Shown here: piece by piece, positions 49,440-60,140 of the stretch
How positions within the stretch are numbered: the first letter of the stretch is position 1
Layout: each line of letters opens with the position of its first letter
NCBI GenBank assembly: GCA_014529385.2
Contig: CM043942.1
Coordinates: forward strand, 5,765,001-5,829,000
Source: Adiantum capillus-veneris
Taxonomy: Eukaryota > Streptophyta > Polypodiopsida > Polypodiales > Pteridaceae
Direction of reading: 5' to 3'
Length of the DNA: 64,000 nucleotides
The notes under the pieces: model-generated
Told to the model about the DNA's origin: nothing
Database searches by the model: none
The model's input: the letters and a program-made list of their open reading frames with translations, nothing else
Made by a program: the position numbers and the translations under genes

Positions 49440-50344
49440 TGTACAACGTAGAGGGCGGTACTATATGAATTACCTGTTAACTTTACACAGAGCATTGAGA
49501 AGGGAAGAGAACACAGTTGCGTCCAGCGACTACAATGTCACTGCGCACACGAGACCGACACCCTGTAGGCCCCAAAGATTGGCGCCCCTTTCGGTATTTC
49601 TTTATTCAAATTAAGGTAGACGATCCGACCACTTAGCACAAGCTTTCACAAAGCTGTCCAAACTTGGCGAGGGCTGAAAACGCAGGTTTTCGATCGGATT
49701 TCGCCAGCATAACGGCGCAAAAAACCCGTGTAGGTCAAAAGCACCTGTCTAGGATGGATTCCCTCGCTATCTGGAAGCTTTCTGGTGAGCTGTCACAGAA
49801 ATTCAGCGGGCTGTAATTCTCTGTTTTTCACTGCCGGGTGCCCGAAAGCCTGTACACGCATCCCAAGGCTCTCACGAGGTGCGAAACCCTAAACCTGTAG
49901 AAAAATACAGCAGGCTGTAATTCGCTGTTTCGGATCGTTTTTAGCGGAGCGAACATGCCTACGCGTGTCCCAAGGGCTCCCGCACACAATGGGACAGTTC
50001 CCTTGTGAATTGGACGAGTTTTCACGCGAGAAAACTCTCCAAACGTGTAATCTTTTGCGATGGAACTGTGCGTACCTGTGGGGGATTAGCAATTAGCTAA
50101 TCCGGTTCCTGTTCAGAAGGCTCTTGCCTTGGCAAACGCGCATAAACCCCCAGAACTGTACACGTTCATCTGAGTAGCCCAACTAGTGGGGCATTATCTT
50201 ATGTGCCAAAGGGGAGAGAGAGATGCACGAGAGCAAATCATTGCGCTACATGAGACAGAGGAGAAGGCAAGCTTTCCATTAAAGATGTAGACCTGCACCC
50301 ACTACTCACACACACATTGTAGGTCACTTGTGTGTAAAAAATCA
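49440..50344 (-). repeat. element D 3' LTR
   Basis: 905 bp, TGTACAACGTAGAGGGC to GTGTGTAAAAAATCA. The adjoining minus strand has a purine tract (AAGAGAGAGAGGGGGCTGA, about 50342-50360). It carries GCGCCCCTTTCGGTATTT at 49582-49599. Confidence 0.7.
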
Positions 50345-50455
50345 GCCCCCTCTCTCTCTTGGGCGCCTCCTCTAGCTGAGTTGTCCTGCAAGCAGCTCTC
50401 CTCCTGCCAAGTGTCCAGTTTGCCCCTTTGAGTTAATTCTCTAGTTCCCACTAAC

Positions 50456-52534
50456 TTATAAAGTTGTAAGTGACTTTCCGAGTGGCCCAGATTTCGTTTG
50501 GCGGGCACAGGCTTCCATACTCATCAGCTTTACATCAAGGACATGAGTCTTTTCTCTATGTACAAGGGTAATCTTTTTGTTGTAAGTATCCACCATAGCA
50601 TGCAACCTGTAACACCATGGGATACCCAGTAACACATCACAGTCCTCAAGTGGCATAATATGAAATTCTTCCGCATCCACATAGCTCTGAATGTGCAGAC
50701 GAAGCTTCCCCAGAATGGGAGTAACAGTCTCTGAATGACCTGGGCATGCCAAACCTGCTTCCCCTGTCATACCCATCTCCTCTGCACGAATGCCCAACTT
50801 TGATGCCAATTCTGGTGATATGAAATTTGCACGGGCTCCTGGATCAAAGAAAACCAGCACTGTCTGGTCTCTAACTTTGCCCCAAGCTCTGCACAGCTCC
50901 GTGGCATCTGTGTTTGGCTGGTCTCCAACCAAATTTGGAACAAGTCTTGCACTCGGCTTTGGCTTCTTCCCTTTATGGTCTGACTTGTCATCCTTATCCT
51001 GTGACTTCTTCTGTGGGCATTCATTTGCAAAATGTCCTTCCTATTCACAAATGTAGCATTTCTTGGTCTCCCTAAGAGCTTTCCTTTCTTCAAAATTTTT
51101 GCCAGAAAAATGCCTTTTTTGTCCTTGTTCTCGTCCCGAAGAAGACTTAGACTGCTTCTTGGACGTATCACCTTCTTCAGTGGAGGGCTTCTTTGTGGGA
51201 GGCTCAGAAGGCTTTGCTGCAACATTGCCCTTGGCTGAAAACTGTTTGCCCTGGGACCCTTTCTTGTGGCTATTGAATCCATCGGAATCTCCCTTCGACA
51301 GATTGTTGGCCACTCTTGCATTCTCAATCAACTGAAACATATTCATGACAGTAGTCTTTGTGCGGTAGTCCCTGATTTTCTTGGGCAATCCGCAACAATA
51401 CTTCTCAATCTGTTCTGACAATGGCACAAACCTGTAAGAGGTGACCGGCAACAGTGCCGCCCAAAACTGTTATTGTACTCTTCTAGATTCGCACATTGTT
51501 TAGCATTCAACTCGTGCCATTCTGTCATCACATCCACTTCAAAAGTGTTTGTCAACCATGCAGGCGCAAAAAGCTGTTTGAATTGGACCCACGTTGTTAG
51601 GGCTTGACCTTGGTTCAACAATGCGGTCCACCATTGAAGCGCATTCCCTTTCAAGAAAGTGGCAACCTTGCGTATCTTTGAAGATTCCGTGAAGTTTCCT
51701 CCAGCATAAGCTGCATCGAACTGTTGTATGAAGGTCAAAACCTTCAATTGGTCCTCAGTTCCTCTGAAAGTTTCAAACTTCACTTCCTGCCCACCTTCCT
51801 TGTAATCCTTAGGCTGACTCAAAGGAGCCACATTATCATAAACAGGAGCCTGTAACAATGGTGCTCCATGATTGTTCATTCTAGCACTCGCATCAACTAT
51901 TTTCCCCGTCGTATCTGCATTTTGTACGTAAGGCTACGAAAAACCAGCCATACCAAATTGTGTTCCAGGCACTCGAAACTGACCATAAGTACCTTGAAAA
52001 CCTGGTTGGACACCCAAGTTCGCGTACATAGGGTTACCCATGCCTGTTTGCATTGTCCCGAACACATTCCCTGGCATATAACTTGTGGAAGGTCCAGCCA
52101 TAGCTTGAAACACTGAACCGCCTCCAAAATAACCAGGATAAGTAATAGGTAATGGAAGGGTCTGACGCAAACGGTTCCTGTCCAGCTAAAGCAAGTTGCT
52201 TTGGATCATTGGACACCGCTAGTTGCTCAACCACATGGGCTTTCCCTCGAGCATCCTGAGTCCTCTGCGCATTGGAAATCTCCTTTTTCTGCAACGGCTA
52301 TGTCATGCCCTATGAAAACCCTGTGTCGGAGCCTATAAGAACTCCTCTCATCCTTGGGTTGTTAGCCAACTGCTGAAACATGTCCATGCAGCAACGCAGT
52401 TGAGTTCTAAACAACCTATCCTCTTCTTGAAGAGTTGAAGAAACTTTCTCTGTGCCATGTGAGGAAGATCCCTCTTCAGGTACTTGGTCTCTCTTCTCTG
52501 CCATAACGACAAGCTCTGTGTTGCTTTCACCCAC
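50456..52534 (-). pseudogene. element D gag-protease, broken
   Basis: In order on the minus strand: an N-terminal region (52534-52310, MGESNTELVVMAEKRDQVPE) and a Gly/Pro/Tyr-rich linker (52170-51934, ITYPGYFGGGSVFQAMAGPS). The capsid-type region follows (51879-51343: VKFETFRGTEDQLKVLTFIQ, FLKGNALQWWTALL), then a Lys/Ser-rich linker. The zinc knuckle starts CYICE and, past a TAG at 51041-51043, continues EGHFANEC. The protease (50932-50456) has FFDPGARANF and CDVLLGIPW. Frameshifts lie near 51450, and TAG codons at 51041 and 51934. No reverse transcriptase, RNase H or integrase follows, so D is a gag-protease-only element like A. Confidence 0.75.
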
Positions 52535-52600
52535 AACAATCCACGCTGCACTTTTTGAAGAAAAAGTGAGAATCTCGGCAATGGAACCATATAACCGGCC

Positions 52601-53521
52601 TGTACAACGTAGAGGGCGATACTATTTGAATTACCTGTTAACTTTACACAGAGCACTGAGAAGGGAAGAGAACACAGTTGCGTCCAGCGACTAGAATGTC
52701 ACTGCGCACACGAGATCGACACCCTGTAGGCCCCAAAGACTGGCGCCCCTTTCGGTATTTCTTTATTTAAATTAAGGTAGACGATCTGACCACTTAGCAC
52801 AAGCTTTCACAAAGCTGTCCAAACCTGGTGAGGGCTGAAAACGCAGGTTTTCGACCGGATTTCGGCAGCATAACAGCGCAAAAACCCCTGTAGGTCAAAA
52901 GCACGAGTCTAGGACGGATTCCCTCGCTATTTGGTGAGCTGTCACAGAAATTCAGCGGTCTGTAATTCTCTGTTTTTCACTGTCGGGTGCCCGAAAGCCT
53001 GTACACACATCCCAAGGCTCTCATGAGGCTCCCCCGACGTTCCCTTGCAGTTTAGGTGCGAAACCCTAAACCTGCAGAAAAACACAGCAGGCTGTAATTC
53101 GTTGTTTCGGATAGTTTTTAGCGGAGCGAACATGCCTACGCGTGTCCCAAGGGCTCCCGCACACAATGGGGCAGTTCCCCTGTGAATTGGATGAGTTTTC
53201 ACGCGAGAAAACTCTCCAAACGCGCAATCTTTCGCGATGGAACTGTGCGTACCTGTGGGGGATTAGCAATTAGCTAATCCGGTTCCTGTTCAGAAGGCTC
53301 TTGCCTTGGCAAACGCGCATAAAACCCCAGAATTGTACATGTTCATCTGAGTAGCCCAACTAGTGAGGCATTACCGTATGTGCCAAAGGGGAGAGAGAGA
53401 TGCACAGGAGCAAATCATCGCGCTACATGAGACAGGGGAGAAGGCAAGCTTTCCATTAAAGCTGTAGACTTGCACCCACTACTCACACACACACTGTAGG
53501 TCACTTGTGTGTAAAAAATCA
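52601..53521 (-). repeat. element D 5' LTR
   Basis: 921 bp, closely similar to 49440-50344. It is preceded on its left by TATATGGTTCCATTGCCGAG (minus strand), which should be the primer site but does not match initiator Met-tRNA. Beyond its right end the sequence continues as a second D copy (53522-53622, 60093-60140, 63773-63826), so D is also in an LTR-int-LTR-int arrangement. Confidence 0.7.
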
Positions 53522-53622
53522 ACCCCCTCTCTCTCTTGGGCGCCTCCTCTAGCTGAGGTGTCCTGCAAGCAGCTCTCCTCCTGCCAAGTGTCCAGTTTGC
53601 CCCTTTGAGTTAATTCTCTAGT

Positions 53623-54140
53623 TGTAACAGACTTGGACACTCCAAGTCAAGAATCAACCGCGACAGCACCAAATAACCACTTCCAAACAATTCACAGATC
53701 ACAATAGATTTGCATTGGCCCGGCGGAGTTCCGTGCCTAGAGATATTGGCCCCAAAGACTGGCGCCCCTTTCGGTATTTCTTTTTATATTAATCAATCAT
53801 CAAAGTACAAGAGAGCGGTTAGGGTTTCACTCTCAGACTCTGCGTCTAGATGCCCTGAGAAGTGAGGCCCTCACTACTAATTTAAAGGTTACAAGGGATG
53901 CCCAAAAGCAGAGCCCCAAAAGCTTCAAATCAAAAGCAATTGCTCTCTCTCTAACTCTCTCACAGAGAGTCAAAACATGAAAGCAAAAGCATTCTCTCTC
54001 TCTTTCTCATTTAAGTAGAGAAAAAGCGAAATTTACGTCGCTCATCATTTTCCTTTTTTTTTTATATATAATAATAATCCGCCTCCGCGATTTCCGGAAA
54101 TTAGGGTTTCTGCTGTCCGCCACGTCATCACTTTGTGACA
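53623..54140 (-). repeat. element C 3' LTR
   Basis: 518 bp. It contains the shared motif at 53747-53782, with TATAAAAAG next to it on the minus strand. It ends CATCACTTTGTGACA. Confidence 0.85.
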
Positions 54141-54735
54141 TACCCCCCTCTTGAAAGCATTGTAATCGACTGCGATTACGCCTGCAAAACCGACAAAAGC
54201 CATAAACCGTCTTAGCAGACACTGACTGTTAGTACCTACGTACTAGGAACACAAATCTAGCACATGTACAAAATCGACAGTCTCATCACACGACATCACC
54301 AGACATCACAGGACATCACATGACATTCAACATTCATTCGGATCTTAGACCATGATTTATCGGCAATGTAGCTAGCAATCACATCTAGGTCCAATCCGGA
54401 CCTCATCGATGTCCGATTGACTAACCCCTATTGCAATCATGTCTATTCGAGATCAATCAGACCAAAATGCTGCAGTCATTTCGGCTATCAGTTCCTGCAC
54501 TCACAAGAAGTCAAGAACAAATCAGTATCATAATCAGGAATTCCATTTCATAAAGTCATCCAGCAGAATACTGTTAGCTCTCAGTATCCCTGAGCTCAAA
54601 GAGACATCAGTGACTTAAGTATCAAAATCGAGGCATCTGTTGACAAAGGAGCGGAGTAACTCCCCTCTTGTGCATCCCACTGCACCAGATCTTCGGCCAA
54701 GCTGAGTTTCTAGGTTCCGTTTGGAGTAGACTATG

Positions 54736-55110
54736 CTAAACCAAAACATTGAGGTAAAGTTTCACAATCCGAGGAGTATCTGCTAGGTCCTCCTCCTCCA
54801 TCCACTTCGCATCAAATGCAGGAAAGTTCTTGAACTTAACCAAGAACCGCCTTCGGACTTTACCTTTCTTCGTATCATTATGTGCCAAAATCTGTTCAGG
54901 AACAAGGATCTCCTCGTTTTCTTCCACTTTGGGTTGCTCATCAGGCTCCCCATCATCAGGCACATCACCCTTAACAGGTTTCAAGAGACTCACATGCAAT
55001 GCATTGTGAATCCTCCAAGTATCTGGCAGTTTCAATCGGAAGGAGACATCATTTATCTTGTCAGTAATCTGGAAAGGTCCGTAGTATCACATACTAAGCT
55101 TTGGAAAAAG
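54736..55110 (-). pseudogene. element C integrase tail and chromodomain
   Basis: [20 protein letters not shown], then [20 protein letters not shown], then [20 protein letters not shown]. The W and acidic EEEDL end match the chromodomain fold as found at the C-terminus of chromovirus integrases. The region is open for about 100 codons and runs 15 residues beyond EEDL, showing the natural end that element B has lost. Confidence 0.75.
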
Positions 55111-55481
55111 CCTCTCCTTTCCCTTTTTCTTTCTTAGGCGTGCCTTCTCAAAAGTAAGAGCACCCAATCATCCTCCTTCAGTTTCCAGTCACGACGATGG
55201 CGATCCGCTGCCTTTTTCTGTCGTTCTTGAGACTTCTGCAAAGTCTCGCGAACCTTGGCAAAAGCCGTATCCAAGCCTCGCGAATATCCATCCGCTTCAA
55301 ATATCTAATCTTTCGTGCTCAGGAAGGATGGAACCTTCGCAGCACTTTCAACAATCTCACATGGCGTCTTCCTTGTCGAAGAGTGTATCGTGTTACTATA
55401 GGCAAATTCCACCAAAGGTAAGTTCTTTTCCCATTGAGTCTTCTGATCCGAGATACAAGACTTCAATAAATCTAAAATCAC

Positions 55482-57392
55482 TTAATTGGCAATCTCAAAT
55501 TGCCCGTCAGTCTGCAAGTGGAACGATGACGAGAACTGCAACTGCGTGCCAATGTTCTCCCAAATTGCCTTCCAAAACCAACTCATAAATCTGGGGTCTC
55601 TGTCGGAGAGAATCATCTCAGACGTGCCATGTAATCGGAAAATCATCGTGATCATTCTGTGTTCTTGGGAGATCAAAAATGAAATCCATTGCAATACTTT
55701 CCCAGGGGTGGGTGGGTATGGGTAAAGGCTGTAACAATCCCTTTGCCTTATGCCTGTCAAACTTGACCTCTGGCATACCAAGCAACTGTGCACAAACTCT
55801 TCCACATCCTCCTGAGTTTCTGCCAAAAGAAATATCTCTCTACCCCTTTCATGGTGGTAGCAATGCCGCGGTGACCCGTAAAAGGTGGACAGTGGCAATC
55901 AGTCATAACCTTTTCCCTCAATGGCTGTGTAACGCACAACATAGTCTTTTTCATCAAGTAGCCTTCCCGAAGGGAGTATCCCGCTACTGTCTCTCCATCT
56001 CGTATCCGTGTGAAAATATCTGCAAAATCTGTATCTGTGGCATACTGATCGACCATATCCTCGAAGCTCCTATGATGTATCGCGGAAATAGCCAGAACCA
56101 ACGGTTTTCGATACAAAGCATCTGCCACCACATTCTTCTGTCCCTGCACATGGACAATCTGGAAGTGGAACTGTGACAAGATGTTCACCCACCGCATCTG
56201 CTTTTCCGAAAGCTGCTTCTGTGACAAGAAGTAGCGCCAACTCTGATGGTCTGTAAAGACAGTAAAATCCGCTCCGAGTAGGTAATGCCGCCACTGAGTA
56301 AGAGCGTGGATAACCGCCAAAAGCTCTTTCCCATAGATCTGTGCTGTCATCTCCGGCCTAGAGAACAAATGGCTCTCGTAAGCTATGACATGGCCTTCTT
56401 GCATCAAGACCGCACTCAGACTACGACCACAAGTATCACAAAAATACTTCAAATGACTTCTGCAAGTCCGGCAAAGTCAAATCTGGTCCTGTAGTGAATT
56501 TCTCTTTCAATGTCCGAAAGGCAGTCACCTCTGTGGGTCCCCACGAAAAAGGTACTCCTTTCTGTGTCAAGGTATGCAAAGGGGAAGCAACCTCTGCAAA
56601 CTTTCGTATGAACCGCTTGTAGTACGAACACAGTCCCAAGAAGCTTCTAACTTCATGGACATTCCTCAAATCGGGCCAATCACGGATAGTCTCTATCTTG
56701 GCCGGGTTCATTTGCACTCCTGCTGTTGACACAATGTGTCCCAAAAAATGTATCTCTGGTAGGAAAAATTCACTTTTCTTAGCATTAATCACTAATGTGT
56801 GATCTCGTAATGCCTGAAAGACTTGAAGCAGATGATCTCTGTGTTCTGCCTCATTCTTGGAGAAAACAATGATGTCGTCAAAGAAAGTGCCAACAAATAG
56901 CATGTACTCTCGAAAAATCCTGTCCATCATCCGGTTAAATGTCGCAGGAGCATTGGTTAAGCCAAAAGGCATCACCAAAAACTCAAATAACCCAAAAGTC
57001 GTCCGAAAAGCTGTCTTGTAGACATCTCCTGGCGCTATCCTGATCTGATGATATCCACTCTTCAAGTCAATCCTGCTAAAGCACGAGGATCCCTGTAACC
57101 TGTCGAGTATATCATCGATCCTAGGAATCGGAAATCTGTTCTTGATGGTGATTTCGTTGAGAGTGCTATAATCGATGCACATTCTCCAAGATCCGTCTTT
57201 CTTCAAAACCAACAACACTGGAGAGCAATACGGTGAAGTACTAGGCTGGACAAGACCCTTTTCCAAGAGGTCTTTCACTGAGTTCATAATCTTTTCATTC
57301 TGTACTCGGCTCACACGATAAGGTGGCCGATTCGGTGGCGTGCTTCCAGATATCAGATCAATGGTATGATCTTCAGGCCCTCTCAAAAGCAA
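55482..57392 (-). pseudogene. element C pol: reverse transcriptase, RNase H, integrase
   Basis: The reverse transcriptase frame (57392-56436) is the longest intact pol piece here, with [61 protein letters not shown] and the catalytic FFDDIIVFS. RNase H and the integrase zinc region follow in a second frame (56452-55757: [40 protein letters not shown]). The next frame (55898-55482) has CLVCQ and a core end, FSSSFHLQTDGQFEIAN. About 37 codons between the first and second catalytic Asp of the integrase, present in element B, are deleted near 55650, so the integrase is dead. Confidence 0.8.
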
Positions 57393-57540
57393 TCGGCATG
57401 AGCGTGGAGAAAAAAATCTTGGCGTTCTTTTCTTCAGGTCAAAACATATTCAACCTTTATCCATCGTTCAGTTCTCCCAAAAGAATGAGTAAGAAAACTG
57501 AAGTTCATCAAGTACAATCTCTAAGCCCTTCATTTATCAA

Positions 57541-59476
57541 AGTCGCTTTCTCGGCCCGGTAGTCAACCACGGCGTAGTTCTTGTGGTACCAAGGGATCCC
57601 GAGTAAAACGTCACTCGCGTGCCCTGAACACCCCTGTCATTGCAAACAAAGTTTGCCAATGCTCGGTGTAATGGCAACATCCCATCCGGGTGCGAGTCGA
57701 ACTACCTCCGCCTGTGGCGTCAGTCTGTCGGGCGTAGTTCCAAATCGAGCCGCCAATTCCAAGTGAAAAGAAGTTGGCCTTGGCTCCTTCAAAAGAGCTT
57801 CCTGATCCTTCACTTTGCCCCGAAAGCGGCAAAGTTTGTACTTTCATTCATTAGATTCGGTGCAGGTCCCACGCCATGTGGTACCAGTTCTGCTTTTCTA
57901 TCTGCCTTTTCTGCCACATTCCTCAGCTGCTCTCGAACTCTCAAACCTGTCGTCGTCTTTATCATTGTGTTCTTTCTGTGCCTTATCAGGGCACTTCGCG
58001 GAAATATGTCCATGTTCCCCGCATCCAAAGCACTTCCCCTCTCTGATGAAGCGAGCTCTCTCCTCAGGAGTAAGCTTCGGTCGTGCATCCTTTTTTTTCT
58101 CTGGGTTGCTCTTTTTCATTCTTCTTTCATTCCCAGAAGTCTGTTCGGCTCATTGTGTCATGGCCTCATCTGTGGGGTAGGTCAGACTGCCAGAGTGAAT
58201 GGCAAAGCCCCGCTTCGCATGACTCATCAACTCCTGAATAGAAGCTGACTTCTGTTCCAAGCAGTGATCTCGGATCTCTGTAGGTAGACCCAAGGTAAAC
58301 CGCTCAATCTGTTCTCTGAACGAGATCTTCTTGAATGAAGAGGCGGGTAGAAAAGAGTTCCAGAATCTTTCACAATAAGCATTGATTGTATCTTTCTTGG
58401 TCATCCGAAGATGGTTCCAAGCAGCTCGTACATCTCGTTCATATTCTTGCGTCAACCAAGAAGAAATAAAAAGCTTCTTAAATTTCAGCCATTTAACTGG
58501 CGCAGTCTTGTTTAAAAGAAGCGTGGACCACCAAGTACGAGCATTCCTCTTAAAGTAAGAGGCAGCTCTCTAAATCTTGGAGTGCTCTGAATAGCGTCCT
58601 CCCGCGAAAGCGATGTCAAAGTGCTGAAAAAAGACAGCCTTCGAAGCATCCGAGTATCCTGAAAAAGTATCAAACTTGATCGAGTGGCCACCTTCCTTAA
58701 ACTCTCGGACTTTCTTGCTTTTATCTTCGAGAAAGTCATACTGGTTGGCTTTGTAAAAATTCTTCTTGTTCGCATAAAACTTTCTGTCATCGGAATCTGA
58801 GCTGTCTGTAGACGAGTCCTCAGTAGAGCTGTCAGTCTCTGGGCGAGATGTAGCCTTCTTTGCCTTTTTCTTGCCCTTTCCGAAGCTTTGTGTCTTGCTT
58901 CGCTTTTTGCTTTTTTTGTCTTCTTCGCTCTAATCCGAGGAGCTAGAAGAACTGTCAGAAGAAGAAGAAGAAGAACTGGGTACTCCTTCAAATCGAACAC
59001 GCTTCTTCCGTTTCTTTGCCTTGTCAAATGTCAACCGACGACCCAAATATCCCGGGAAGTCAGTGCCTTTCTTTTGCTTTTTGCCGTGCTTTTTGTCTTT
59101 CTTTTGCACGTCGAAAAGCTGAGCAATCCGTGCATCAACCACGTTCTCCAGTTCCTGCTCCGTATATTTTCTTGGAGGCAGAAGGTTTCTTGAGAGCGGG
59201 TTTCGGGAGTGGTGTTGTGGTTCTCTGCCACTCCATCTGTATCTCTTCCAAAGAGGTCTGGTTCATATATTTTGCCATCTTCGGATCCTTGGCAAAATTG
59301 AGCATCATCTTTGTTGCATCGCCAATCAATTGACGACGCTCCATCTCTCTTTGCTCCGCCTGAGTAGGCCGAGGCGGGCCATACTCTCTGTCTGAATCTT
59401 CGTTGTGATCCTAGCCCGCATCTCCAGATGCAGAAGGAGTCGACTGATCATTGCCTGAAGCCATAGGTGCCGCGGA
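57541..59476 (-). pseudogene. element C gag and protease, broken
   Basis: Starts near 59473 (MASGNDQSTPSAS), with a TAG soon after at about 59412. It continues with EEIQMEWQRTTTPLPKPALK, GTDFPGYLGR, a Ser-rich acidic tract, FYANKKNFYKANQYDFLEDK and the capsid region (WNHLRMTKKDTINAYCERFW, REQIERFTLGLPTEIRDHC). The zinc knuckle is CFGCGEHGHISAKC (about 58033-57990). The protease keeps DVLLGIPWYHKN, but the catalytic segment reads SSFEGAKANFF where A and D have FFDPGA..NF, so the catalytic Asp appears lost. Several shifts and stops are present. Confidence 0.7.
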
Positions 59477-59536
59477 AAAAAATTTTCGGGGATCGGATTT
59501 CCCATAGAAGAGAAATCGACCGTGCTCTGATACCAC

Positions 59537-60092
59537 TGTAACAGACTTGGACACTCCAAGTCAAGAATCAACCGCGACAGCACCAAATAACCACTTCCAA
59601 ACAATTCACATATCACAATAGATTTGCACTGGCCCGGCGGAGTTCTGTGCCTAGAGATATTGGCCCCAAAAGATTGGCGCCCCTTTCGGTATTTCTTTTT
59701 ATATTAATCAATCATCAAAGTTCAAGAGAGCGGTTAGGGTTTCACTCTCAGACTCTACGTCCAGATGCCCTGAGAAGTGAGGCCCTCACCACTAATTTAA
59801 AGGTTACAAGGGATGCCCAAAAGCAGAGCCCCAAAAGCTTCAAATCAAAAGCAATTGCTCTTTCTCTCTCACAGAGAGTCAAAACATGAAAGCAAAAGCA
59901 TTCTCTCTCTCTCTCTTTCTCATTTAAGTAGAGAAAAAGCGAAATTTGCGTCGCTCATCATTTTCCTTTTTTTTAATTTTTTATAATAATAATCCGCCTC
60001 CGCGATTTCCGGAAATTAGGGTTTTTGGCAAAAATTAGGGTTTGCAGGAATTTTAGGGTTTCTGCTGTCCGCCACGTCATCACTTTGTGACA
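59537..60092 (-). repeat. element C 5' LTR
   Basis: 556 bp. It differs from the 3' LTR chiefly by about 38 extra bases near 60026-60060 (a repeated TTAGGGTTT phrase) and a few substitutions, so the two LTRs are still very similar. Confidence 0.85.
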
Positions 60093-60140
60093 CTAGTTCC
60101 CACTGACTAATAAAGTTGTGACTTTTCGAGTGACCCAGAT

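Larger units (their letters stand above)
53623..60092 (-). mobile_element. element C: full-length Ty3/gypsy chromovirus-like retrotransposon
   Basis: TGTAACAGACTTGGACAC at 53623 to ACTTTGTGACA at 60092, flanked by CTAGT at 53618-53622 and 60093-60097. 3' LTR 53623-54140, then a purine tract (CAAGAGGGGGGTA, minus) and GTAATCGACTGCGATTAC at 54162-54179. Primer site TGGTATCAGAGCACGG (minus, 59520-59535). 5' LTR 59537-60092. The target is element D: the flanks rejoin to the sequence seen at 50430-50460. All gypsy domains can be found inside, but every frame is damaged. Confidence 0.9.
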
